A stretch of 64,000 nt of DNA, from positions 1 to 64,000 of the forward strand of contig JAAYJE010000062.1 of the NCBI GenBank assembly GCA_012523095.1. The letters are read 5' to 3'. This document shows positions 28,267 through 36,894 of this stretch, one piece after another (within the stretch, counting starts at the first letter, position 1; the number at the start of each line of letters is the position of its first letter). A program made the translations under genes and the position numbers. The notes under the pieces are model-generated. The model saw nothing but the letters and a program-made list of their open reading frames with translations, ran no database searches and was not told the origin of the DNA. This stretch comes from Actinomycetota bacterium (GTDB taxonomy: Bacteria; Actinomycetota; Thermoleophilia; RBG-16-64-13).

Positions 28267-29778
28267 ATGGATAGCAGGGACAGATTTCTTCTCGGGGGCG
28301 TGTTGGGGGTGGCCCTGGGATACCTCCTCTCCCAGAAGAGCGTCCGGAAGGCCCTGAGGGATCTGCGGTCGCCGTTGGTGCAGGAGGTCCCATCTGCTCC
28401 CTCCGGGTCCTCGCCTGCGCCGCCGGTGGCCGTGGTTGCAGAGACCTCGGCAGTGGAGGCGCCTGTCGCTGACCCCCCCGGTATGCCGGCGTGGGAGCCG
28501 GTGCCTAGATCGACTTCCGCCTACTCTCCGGTCGAGACGCCTATCGTCGAGCCTCCTGAGGCCGAGATAATCGTGACCGACGAATTCCTCGAAGAACCAT
28601 TACCCGACACGGGATGGGAGCCACCCGTCGACTTGGCCGTCGAAGAAGATACGCTCGAGCAGGTGTTGCCTGTCGTCCCCGACGAGTTCGAGCCCTACCA
28701 GGCCGCCGAGGTGGAGCGTCCACCGATCGAACACAGAGAAGGACCCCCTCCGGTCGCGTGGTCTGAGTCGGAGACCCCCTCCTTTGACGCGGGTTTCGTA
28801 GAGAGCCCCGTAGACAAATCTCCGCCGGCCGGACTTCCGGTCGTAGAAACCCCTGCTCCACTCGAATCGTTCTTCGAGACCCCCATTCCCGAGGCTCTGG
28901 TCGGGGAGGCGCAGGAGGCAGGGACGTCCGTCGATGAGGTCCGGGACGTCGAGACACTGGACGCCGAAGTACCGGTGGTCGAATCGCTAGAGGCCGCATC
29001 GCTAGAGGCCGCATCACTGGAGGTCGAATCACTGGAGGTCGAATCACTGGAGGTCGAATCCTCGGTGGCGGAAGTGCTGGAGACCGAGTCACCACGAGTC
29101 GAGGTCTTCTACGAACCCCCCATCGTCGACGTCCCGGTGGTCGAATTGCCCGTTTCCGAACCAGAGGGGGTCGAGGTTCAGGAGTCGGGGGCTCAAAGAC
29201 CAGAGACCCCGGTCATCGGGGCCGAAGAGGCCGAAGAGGATTTGTCTGCTGAGCCGACCCTGGAAGCGGAGCCTGCCGTGGTCGCCGAAGCCACGCCGGA
29301 AGCTGAAGCCACTCCGGAAGCTGAGAGGGCACCGGTGGACGACCTGAAAGCGCGTATCGAAGAGACTCGTCGTCGCATACGCCAGGAACTCGAGCAGCCG
29401 TTTGTTGCGACCAGTCAGAGCGAACCCGTCGAGGAAGATTGGACCGTCGCCCCCATAATGCCGATGGTGGATCAAGAAGCTGTGATCGGCGAGCCGGCTT
29501 TGGCTGAGGTGGCCGAATCGCCTATCCCTGCCGGCGAGGGCGATATCGACGCCGAGATGGGCGTGGAAGAGCCGGTCGACTACGATTCCATGAAGAGCCG
29601 CATAGAGATGACCCGGAGCCGGCTGAAGGCGAAGGCTTTCGACGCCATGATGACCGGCGAATCGGCGCTTCTGGGGCGCGACGCCGAGGATGCCGACAGA
29701 AGGCCGAAGATAGTCCCGGCCGTCGACAACGAGGTCAACGAGAGCATCGAGAGTAGCCTGCGCGAGCAGGAAGACTAG
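28267..29778 (+). CDS. Acidic, repeat-rich protein with N-terminal hydrophobic (YtxH-like) segment
   Basis: MDSRDRFLLGGVLGVALGYLLSQKSVRKAL then ~400 aa rich in E/P/V; contains tandem SLEVE/SLEAA pentapeptides. Confidence 0.6.
   Translation: MDSRDRFLLGGVLGVALGYLLSQKSVRKALRDLRSPLVQEVPSAPSGSSPAPPVAVVAETSAVEAPVADPPGMPAWEPVPRSTSAYSPVETPIVEPPEAEIIVTDEFLEEPLPDTGWEPPVDLAVEEDTLEQVLPVVPDEFEPYQAAEVERPPIEHREGPPPVAWSESETPSFDAGFVESPVDKSPPAGLPVVETPAPLESFFETPIPEALVGEAQEAGTSVDEVRDVETLDAEVPVVESLEAASLEAASLEVESLEVESLEVESSVAEVLETESPRVEVFYEPPIVDVPVVELPVSEPEGVEVQESGAQRPETPVIGAEEAEEDLSAEPTLEAEPAVVAEATPEAEATPEAERAPVDDLKARIEETRRRIRQELEQPFVATSQSEPVEEDWTVAPIMPMVDQEAVIGEPALAEVAESPIPAGEGDIDAEMGVEEPVDYDSMKSRIEMTRSRLKAKAFDAMMTGESALLGRDAEDADRRPKIVPAVDNEVNESIESSLREQED
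28984..29058 (+). repeat. Five in-frame 15-bp tandem repeat units (TCGCTAGAGGCCGCA x2, TCACTGGAGGTCGAA x3)
   Basis: Exact repeats read directly; encode SLEAA SLEAA SLEVE SLEVE SLEVE. Confidence 0.9.
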
Positions 29779-30839
29779 CCGCGGCCCGCAGCAGGGTCGT
29801 CCTCCGCAGGGGGTAGGAAGTCGTCCTCCTGATGTGCTGCGCGGGGCACGTGAAGCGGCCGCCGGAACAGATTGCGTAGATCTGTCCACCGTGCATCCCG
29901 CGACCCCTCGACTATCTCCAGGAACCCCTTGACTTTTGCATCGAGGTTATCGACGTGATGCAGGATAAGGGCCTCGATCGTCTTCGGGCGCTTGGGCGAT
30001 CCCCACTCCAATTCGCCGTGATGGCTCACGATACAGTGGAGCAGCAGCTGTAGCTTGCTTTCGGGGAATGAGGGCAGCGTTCTTGCCTTCTCCGAGATCA
30101 GCGTGACCCCTTGGATCACGTGGCCGAGAAACCGACCGGCGTCGGTGAAGTCTATGGTCGTCTCGAAGGCGAGCTCCTTCGTCTTACCGATATCGTGCAG
30201 AAGGGCGGCGGTGAGAAGAAGACCTCTGTCCACACGACCGTACTGCTGGGCGACGAAATCGCACATCTCGGCTACGGCCACCGTGTGCTCGATCAGACCT
30301 CCCAGATACGCGTGATGGTAGACCTTGGCGGCCGGCGCAGTTGTGAAAGCTTCGTAGAGGGCGCCATCTGCGAAGATGGCCCTGAGGAGCGCAGCGTAGT
30401 CGTCGTCGGAGACTGAGTCGATGTGAAACTGAAGGAAGCCTTTCAGCTCCTCGACATCACGGTAGGTGGTGGGCAGGAAGTCACGAGCTTGAGCGGCGCC
30501 GGGCGGCGCCACGGCGATCTCCGACGCCTCCATCTGTGGCCTGCCGAGATATTCAGTGACCCGGGCACACACGGCCGCCGGTTCGCCGACCTGGAGAGCG
30601 GCGGGCATGAGGTCCGTCTCCCACACGGTGCAGTCTACGGTGCCGGTGCGATCGCTCAGCTTCAGCTTGAAGAACGGTTTGCCCGCCTTTGTGGTGCGGG
30701 TCTCTTTGGCGGTGAGCAGATAGATACCGTTGATAGTCGTCCCCGGCTTCAGGTCTGCCACCGTGACATGTGAGGGGGGCGCGATCGAAGCGGCGCCGGT
30801 CTTGAATGTCGCCCCCAGGTCCAGTTGTTTGTCGTTCAA
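29775..30839 (-). CDS. OB-fold/HD-domain 3'-5' exoribonuclease (YhaM-like)
   Basis: OB: TTKAGKPFFKLKLSDRTGTVDCTVWE; HD: YLGGLIEHTVAVAEMCDF...LLTAALLHDIGKTKEL. Confidence 0.85.
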   Translation of the reverse strand: MNDKQLDLGATFKTGAASIAPPSHVTVADLKPGTTINGIYLLTAKETRTTKAGKPFFKLKLSDRTGTVDCTVWETDLMPAALQVGEPAAVCARVTEYLGRPQMEASEIAVAPPGAAQARDFLPTTYRDVEELKGFLQFHIDSVSDDDYAALLRAIFADGALYEAFTTAPAAKVYHHAYLGGLIEHTVAVAEMCDFVAQQYGRVDRGLLLTAALLHDIGKTKELAFETTIDFTDAGRFLGHVIQGVTLISEKARTLPSFPESKLQLLLHCIVSHHGELEWGSPKRPKTIEALILHHVDNLDAKVKGFLEIVEGSRDARWTDLRNLFRRPLHVPRAAHQEDDFLPPAEDDPAAGRG

Positions 30840-30916
30840 TGCATCCCCATATCAAGTCGTTTCGCTAGGTAGATTGTACCGAAGCCGGAGGACGATCCGA
30901 CCCTCTTCATCGTTCG

Positions 30917-32587
30917 TCAATGTGGCAGGAATGGGATACGGGCGGTTCCTCGGCCCTTGTGTTTGTAGAAGAAGATGGCGGGTATCACGGCCACCGCGAT
31001 GATGACAGCAGCGATGAGGAAGAACTCGCCGAAGACGGAGTGGGCGGCCTGTTTGGTCGCCAGGGCGGCGGCGTCCTTCACGGCCTGCCACTCAGCATCG
31101 GTGAGGTCCGGGGGGCGGACGATGGGGGTGGATATGTCGGCCGCGAGCACGTTGAAGCGGCGCACGCCCCAAGAGCTGAGCGTCGAGAGGCCCACGACCA
31201 TACCAACCATCCTCGACACGGTCACCAGGGCAGAGCTCGTGGTCATCCACTTGGGCCCGACCGAGGAGATCACGCCGGCCCCGATGGGGCCTATGACCAG
31301 TCCGAACCCCAGCCCGCTGACCATGAGATCACGAGTGAGCTGCATCTGAGTGGGTTCGAGCGGCCACCTGCTGACGAGCAGGTAGCCGCCCGCAGCGACG
31401 AGGAAGCCCAGCACAGCGGTGACTCGATATCCCACGAAGTCCGCCAACCAGCCTCCGAGCACGGCCCCGACCGGGATCATGAGCGTGAGGCGGATGAGAA
31501 GAAGACCGCCTTCGATCTCGGTCATGCCGAACAGCGTATAGGCGTACAGAGGGATCTCCACCATGCCGATGATGAGGGCGGCTCCAACGAGCATGTGTGC
31601 GATGTTGGCCGCGGCGAAGGCCGGGCGCTTGAAGAAGTCCAAGCGGATCAAGGGCTGTTCGTGCCTGCGTTCGTAGAGTACAAAGGCTATGAAGGCCACT
31701 CCACTCACCACCAACCAAGGCCACTTGACGACAGTCGCGCTCCCGGCCGCCGACGCGTCGACGGTCTGAGTACCCGTCCCCAATCCGATGGTCACTCCGG
31801 CGAGTGCCAGGGCCATCAGGCAGGCGCCGAGATAGTCGACCCTGCCCCGCTGCCACCACCGGGCTCTGCCGCCGCCGAGAGAGGGCGGCGCGTCGTCGTC
31901 TACGAGATCACCCTCAGTCACCAGGCCGGGTTGGGCGGCGTAGCTGAGTCCGGGCCGCAGAAGACGCCAGCAGATGGGCATGAGCATGACGCAGAGCGGG
32001 ATGTTGACCAAGAATATGAGGCGCCAACTCCAGAGCGACGCCAACCCGGCGCCGTACATGGGGCCGAGAACTCCGCCCGCCTCCGCCGCTCCGCCGATGA
32101 TGCCCAGAACGAGAGCACGCCTTCGAAGAGGAAACATATCGGCGGCGGCGGCCATAGCGATGGGTACGAGCGCTCCTCCCCCCGCCGCTTGGACCACTCG
32201 GGCGGCCACGAACAGGCCGAGGTCATCCAGGAAAACGCACAAAGCGCTCCCCAACATGAAGAGAGTCAGCGCCACCATGGCCATGGGGCGCCGGCCTCTG
32301 ACATCAGCCAGTCGTCCGAACAGTGGCATGGCGATGGTGTAGCCCAGCAGATAGCCGGTGATGATCCAGCCCACGTCGGTGAGGTGGGCGACATCGATGT
32401 ATAGCGAGTCCATGATCGACGGCATGACCGTGAGGACCATGGTCTGGTCGAGCGCGGCTATGAAGACCGCCACGCACAACGTGACCATCGCCAGGATGGC
32501 CCGCCGGGAGACTTTGGGTTCGGCGGCCTCGACGCCGGCCGCCTGCTTCTTCACGGCCTCGGTGTCGGCCGGCCGCTCAAGGTCCAC
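30917..32587 (-). CDS. MFS transporter, DHA2/EmrB-QacA type
   Basis: AALDQTMVLTVMPSIMDSL; GYLLGYTIAMPLFGRLADVRGRRPMAMVAL; many TM segments. Confidence 0.9.
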   Translation of the reverse strand: MDLERPADTEAVKKQAAGVEAAEPKVSRRAILAMVTLCVAVFIAALDQTMVLTVMPSIMDSLYIDVAHLTDVGWIITGYLLGYTIAMPLFGRLADVRGRRPMAMVALTLFMLGSALCVFLDDLGLFVAARVVQAAGGGALVPIAMAAAADMFPLRRRALVLGIIGGAAEAGGVLGPMYGAGLASLWSWRLIFLVNIPLCVMLMPICWRLLRPGLSYAAQPGLVTEGDLVDDDAPPSLGGGRARWWQRGRVDYLGACLMALALAGVTIGLGTGTQTVDASAAGSATVVKWPWLVVSGVAFIAFVLYERRHEQPLIRLDFFKRPAFAAANIAHMLVGAALIIGMVEIPLYAYTLFGMTEIEGGLLLIRLTLMIPVGAVLGGWLADFVGYRVTAVLGFLVAAGGYLLVSRWPLEPTQMQLTRDLMVSGLGFGLVIGPIGAGVISSVGPKWMTTSSALVTVSRMVGMVVGLSTLSSWGVRRFNVLAADISTPIVRPPDLTDAEWQAVKDAAALATKQAAHSVFGEFFLIAAVIIAVAVIPAIFFYKHKGRGTARIPFLPH

Positions 32588-33309
32588 TATTGCGGCGCCT
32601 CGATGTTCACGTGGGTGTCGAGGTTGGAGAGAACAATGCTGCGCCAGATGTCCTTGTGCTCGTTGGGAGTGGCCGAGCCCGCGATCTTGACCTCGTAGAC
32701 CAGGCTGTTCTCCACTCCGATCCAGAGATCGGTGGGAAACGTGTTGGTCGTGTTGACGGCCCCCGCTATGGCCTCTACCTCCTCAGCGGCGATCTTGCCC
32801 GTGATGTGGTAGGTGTCCACCCCCGCCTTTCTTTGCGTTCCCTTATAGGAAGCGTCGGTGATGTGGTCGAGTATCCGGATGGTCCCGGCGCTTAGATTCA
32901 GGCTGCCCACCGGACTGTCTGCGGCGGCGATCTCCTGCCATTTCTGATTCACCGGATCCTGGATGTAGTGTACATCGCCCAGAGCCACGAACCCGAGCGA
33001 GACGGGAAGATTGCCGTAGTTGGCATCTACAGTGGCCTTCATTTCGCCCTCGGCGTTCACATCGCCGATGATGCGTTTGATGAAAAGGCCCCCTCCCGGC
33101 TTGACTCCTTCAGGAAGATGTACCTCGTACTCGAAGTGGAAGCCTTTGATGGTCTTCATCTTCGCAGAAGAAGCCGCGAGGACCTCCTTGGGGTCGGCGT
33201 TCTCCCCTTCCCCGCCGCAGCCGGTCAGAAAAGAGAGAGCCGCCAGCACAGAAAGGACGGCGATAAACGTCGTGGAGAGGATCGAGGTGCGGGGATGGTG
33301 GGTAGTCAT
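32587..33309 (-). CDS. LppX/LprAFG (LprG-like) lipoprotein
   Basis: Lipobox LSFLTGCGGEGE; SAKMKTIKGFHFEYEVHLPEG...GEMKATVDANYGNLPVSLGFVALGDVHYIQDPVNQKW; stop overlaps MFS start. Confidence 0.85.
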   Translation of the reverse strand: MTTHHPRTSILSTTFIAVLSVLAALSFLTGCGGEGENADPKEVLAASSAKMKTIKGFHFEYEVHLPEGVKPGGGLFIKRIIGDVNAEGEMKATVDANYGNLPVSLGFVALGDVHYIQDPVNQKWQEIAAADSPVGSLNLSAGTIRILDHITDASYKGTQRKAGVDTYHITGKIAAEEVEAIAGAVNTTNTFPTDLWIGVENSLVYEVKIAGSATPNEHKDIWRSIVLSNLDTHVNIEAPQ

Positions 33310-33405
33310 AAGCCCATTATGAATCCTTTGCATGATGCACACAAGCGAGCCTATCGGGTCCGCCGGGCCGCCACAAAACGGCCGGGAGCTTGGTACAATG
33401 TGGAT

Positions 33406-33915
33406 GTGAAAGTCTCGTCGAGCGCGCCATGGGGAATGCCAATGACGCCAGAAAACCGGCACGCCCATCCGAACTACGCTTCGGGTGAAGATTATATCCT
33501 TGAGTTCCGCAGCTTCCGCTATGGGTTCAACAGTGTTGATTTTTCCCAACGCGTTGAGATGGCGGCGGCGGAACTAGGCCTCGTCGAGGCGGGCATGCTC
33601 CGCCAAGACGAGTGCGCCGACCTGGTACAGCTGGTGGCGAGCGGCAGTATCGAGTTCCCGGTCAGCGCTCTTGGCGAGTATCTGCTCCAGCGGGGCGAAG
33701 AGGTGCTCACACTACATGGGGAGTGCCTGGTGTATTGGCTTCGGGAGTTGGTGTTCCGCAGCGCTTGGCTCGACCTCAGGCTGATGGAGGGACAGTTGGA
33801 GGTCGCTTTCGACGAAGAGACCGGCAGTTTCGCGTACTTTCCCGCGGGTCACCGTTCCCGACGGATCGGGCCTCCTCCCCATCCTTCCTGGCGCGAGGTG
33901 GCGTACACCCGCTGA
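33406..33915 (+). CDS. Hypothetical protein
   Basis: Open frame with plausible GTG/ATG starts (33406 or 33436); not clearly matched to a family. Confidence 0.55.
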   Translation: MKVSSSAPWGMPMTPENRHAHPNYASGEDYILEFRSFRYGFNSVDFSQRVEMAAAELGLVEAGMLRQDECADLVQLVASGSIEFPVSALGEYLLQRGEEVLTLHGECLVYWLRELVFRSAWLDLRLMEGQLEVAFDEETGSFAYFPAGHRSRRIGPPPHPSWREVAYTR

Positions 33916-33923
33916 GCGGTCCC

Positions 33924-34277
33924 GTGACTTATCCTGCAGCCTCGGATGCGCTCCAGTCCTTGCGATTGGTCTTCAAGCGTGCGTTCACCAGTTATTTCCT
34001 CGCGCTCGATTCTCCGGCTGTCGCCGACCCCACCGCGGCCTTCGAGGCTGCCGAAGAGTATCTCGCGGCGCTCCACAGCCGGCTGGGCGACGACGAGTTC
34101 ATGCGCCGCCTGGACGATGAGACGATGACCCTGGCAGGCCATGTGGAGCAGGACCTCAGACACCGGTTCCGAGGAGGCGAGGCTCAGCCGGACTACGAGG
34201 AGCTGGAGGGCCGTCTTCGGGAGTGCCTCGAGCACGGTCTGGCCCGGGTCCGCACCCGCCTGCGGCCACTCCGGTAG
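33924..34277 (+). CDS. Hypothetical alpha-helical protein
   Basis: GTG at 33924; VTYPAASDALQSLRLVFKRAFTSYFLALDSPAVADPTAAFEAAEEYLAALHSRLGDDEFMRRL...; spaced tightly between neighbours. Confidence 0.5.
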   Translation: MTYPAASDALQSLRLVFKRAFTSYFLALDSPAVADPTAAFEAAEEYLAALHSRLGDDEFMRRLDDETMTLAGHVEQDLRHRFRGGEAQPDYEELEGRLRECLEHGLARVRTRLRPLR

Positions 34278-34288
34278 AATACCCTGCT

Positions 34289-34969
34289 ATGGGCTTTTTC
34301 GAAGACTGGCTGATCCCTCTGCTGGAAAACTACGGCCTGCTCATCGTCTTCGTCACAATGGTGGCGGAGAGCGCTTGCATCCTCATACCGAGCGAGATCG
34401 TGATCCCGTACGGGGGCTTCCTGGCCGCCCAGAGACACACGGAGTTGTGGGCGGTCATCTTGGTGGCGACGGTCGCCAACCTGGTGGGGTCGGTTATCGC
34501 TTACGCCGTCGGACGCTACGGGGGCCGGGCCTTCTTCCTTAAGTACGGGCGGTATGTGGGGGTCCGTGTACACCATTTGGAAAAGGCCGAGCGCTGGTTC
34601 GACCGTCGCGGCGAGGTGACCGTCCTTTTCACTCGTGTCATGCCGGGTGTTCGTACGTTCATCTCGTTGCCCGCCGGCATATTCAAAATGTCGATGCTCA
34701 AGTTCTTGGTCTACTCCCTCATCGGCATCGTGCCGTGGGTGGCCGGCTTGGCCGCCTTGGGATATGCGGCAGGTAGAGCGGCGGGCGACAATCCCTGGGA
34801 TAGACTTCAGGGTCAATTCCACCGCTTCAACGTCGTCTTCTACGTCGTTCTTGCGATCTTCGTGGTCGCAGTCGTGGCGTGGGGTCTGAGGCGTTGGCGC
34901 CGCAGACGGGCCCTCACGAACGGGCCCGCAGAAGGCCCCCCGGATCCGCCGACGTCGGCCGAGTCCTAG
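34289..34969 (+). CDS. DedA family membrane protein
   Basis: ESACILIPSEIVIPYGGFLA; NLVGSVIAYAVGRYGGRAF; VLFTRVMPGVRTFISLPAGIFKM. Confidence 0.93.
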   Translation: MGFFEDWLIPLLENYGLLIVFVTMVAESACILIPSEIVIPYGGFLAAQRHTELWAVILVATVANLVGSVIAYAVGRYGGRAFFLKYGRYVGVRVHHLEKAERWFDRRGEVTVLFTRVMPGVRTFISLPAGIFKMSMLKFLVYSLIGIVPWVAGLAALGYAAGRAAGDNPWDRLQGQFHRFNVVFYVVLAIFVVAVVAWGLRRWRRRRALTNGPAEGPPDPPTSAES

Positions 34970-35137
34970 AGGTCGGACACCGCCGTCCAAGAGTATGAGC
35001 CCGGCTCCGTTTCACGGATGATTTCGTCGGCGTTCTGTGCGGCCGGGTCTCGTATCGCTTGATCTCCGCTTCGCGTCTCGCAGCTACCAGCCGGCCTGCA
35101 TGGCCGGAACCCACTGGGGATCGTCATCACGTGGGGG

Positions 35138-36247
35138 TTGCCATATTCCACCCGAAGGTATACTTCGTGCTTGACTATGAGTCGACGTGGATCGACATCT
35201 TCTACCGCCGGAGAGGCATCCGGCTACGAGGCGCTCTTCTGGGAGGAGGTCTCGGGCGGGAGCCTGCGCTGCACCCTCTGCCCCCATCTCTGTGTGATCG
35301 CCGACAACACAGAGGGACTGTGCAAGTCCCGCGGCGTTCGAGACGGCCGCATGGTGAGTCTCACATACGCGAGACCTGCGACCATCATCAGTGATGAGAT
35401 CGAGAAGAAGCCGCTGTTCCATTTCCACGCCGGCACGCGGGCTCTATCCCTGGGGTGCTATGGCTGCAACGTGCTTTGCGCCGGCTGCCAGAACTGGCAG
35501 ATATCTCACGCAAGTGCCCGCACCGAGACCACACGTCTTCCCATTTTGACGCCGGGCGACGCGGTCGCCATGGCCAAGAAGCACAAACTTGCCGGGGTGG
35601 CTTTTACGTACAACGACCCGGTGGTGTGGATCGAGTACGTCCATGATGTATGCATCGCGTTCAAGGCGGCCGGTCTCTACACGGCGCTCATCACGGCCGC
35701 CTATCTGACGGAGGAAGCACTGGACTATATCGCGCCTGTGGTCGACGCCTTCAAGTTCGACCTCAAAGCGGCCACCGCGGAGGGCTGGGCTCAACTGGGC
35801 AAAGTGAAGGACCCGACTCCGGCCTGTGCAGCCACGATACGGGCCAAGGAACTGCACGGCTGTCACGTAGAGGTGGTCTCGAACATCGTGCCCGGCCTGA
35901 ACGATGATGACGTCGATCTGGCGGCTATGGCGTCGTGGGTTCGCGACGGCCTGGGACCGGACACTCCCTGGCATGTGACCCGTTTCATGCCGCATTTCGA
36001 GCTCTCTTACCTTCCGCCTACCCCCATCAAGACCCTAGAACGAGCCGTCAGCCTCGCCCGGGTGGCGGGCCTTCGCTTCGTATATGTGGGCAACGTCCAA
36101 GGGCATCCCGCGCGGCACACCGTCTGCCCGGGCTGCGGACGCACCGTGATCCAACGTGGGGAGCGGAAGGTGGAGACAGTGGGCGTCAGGCAGGGTCGGT
36201 GCGGGGCATGCGGCGAGGATCTGGGATTGGTTTGCGCGGTGGATTGA
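35138..36247 (+). CDS. amrS: AmmeMemoRadiSam system radical SAM enzyme (AmrS-like)
   Basis: CTLCPHLCVIADNTEGLCKSRGVRDG; KKPLFHFHAGTRALSLGCYGCNVLCAGCQNWQIS; true start may be 35177. Confidence 0.88.
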   Translation: MPYSTRRYTSCLTMSRRGSTSSTAGEASGYEALFWEEVSGGSLRCTLCPHLCVIADNTEGLCKSRGVRDGRMVSLTYARPATIISDEIEKKPLFHFHAGTRALSLGCYGCNVLCAGCQNWQISHASARTETTRLPILTPGDAVAMAKKHKLAGVAFTYNDPVVWIEYVHDVCIAFKAAGLYTALITAAYLTEEALDYIAPVVDAFKFDLKAATAEGWAQLGKVKDPTPACAATIRAKELHGCHVEVVSNIVPGLNDDDVDLAAMASWVRDGLGPDTPWHVTRFMPHFELSYLPPTPIKTLERAVSLARVAGLRFVYVGNVQGHPARHTVCPGCGRTVIQRGERKVETVGVRQGRCGACGEDLGLVCAVD

Positions 36248-36338
36248 GGGGTGCGACGGACCGCGCTCTGTTTAACCTCAGTCGTCTAAGGGGTAGCATG
36301 ATGGCACAGCATCCAGCGGGCTTGTGGTCGGGTAGAAG

Positions 36339-36833
36339 ATGACGGAAGACCTCGGACAGGTGGTGGATGGAGGGGTAAGCGGGCGGCGGCTCGTCAGTCT
36401 CGTTATCCCCTGCAAAGCGGAATACGTGGGTTTGTGTCGTCTTGTGGCGGGCGTCTTAGGGGCGCGCGAATCTCTCGATGACGAAGTCATAGCCGATCTC
36501 AAGCTCGTGGTGACCGAGGCCTGTACGAGCTTCGTGTGGGGACCGAACACCGGTTCTATACCAGATCGGACGGTCCTAGGCTGTGGGGCGTCGTGTTCTC
36601 TGCAGGTCGACTTCAACGTCATGCACGAAGCTTGGGAGATCGTCTTGTCAGATCCCGACGGAAGACGGCGCGCATCTGCCTCCGAGCGCTGCGGCCCCAT
36701 GAACATAAGCGGTCTCGGCCTAAGCATCATCCGGGCTTTGGTCGATACCGTGGAGCAGATCGACAGTGAAGAAGCGGGTAGTGTGCTCCGCCTGGTCAAG
36801 CGTCTGCAGCCACGGCCGGAGGCCGCCGTCTAG
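36339..36833 (+). CDS. RsbW-like anti-sigma/HATPase_c_2 domain protein
   Basis: LKLVVTEACTSFVWG (N-box-like) and GPMNISGLGLSIIRALVDTVE (G-box). Confidence 0.72.
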   Translation: MTEDLGQVVDGGVSGRRLVSLVIPCKAEYVGLCRLVAGVLGARESLDDEVIADLKLVVTEACTSFVWGPNTGSIPDRTVLGCGASCSLQVDFNVMHEAWEIVLSDPDGRRRASASERCGPMNISGLGLSIIRALVDTVEQIDSEEAGSVLRLVKRLQPRPEAAV

Positions 36834-36894
36834 GGGTCGGCCGTTCCGCGAGAGACCCGGGGGCCCCGGTATCCTCGTGCTACACTGAAATGCC

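Noticed and set aside
28984-29058. Short direct repeats as a CRISPR-like array
   Set aside because: 15-bp units are contiguous without spacers and in frame inside a CDS; protein repeat, not CRISPR
30920-32404. 494-aa plus-strand ORF
   Set aside because: Antisense to the clear MFS transporter; composition (H/Q/R/E-rich) is typical of mirror frames of high-GC TM genes
33394-33399. TACAAT as a promoter -10 box
   Set aside because: No acceptable -35 hexamer at 16-18 bp upstream
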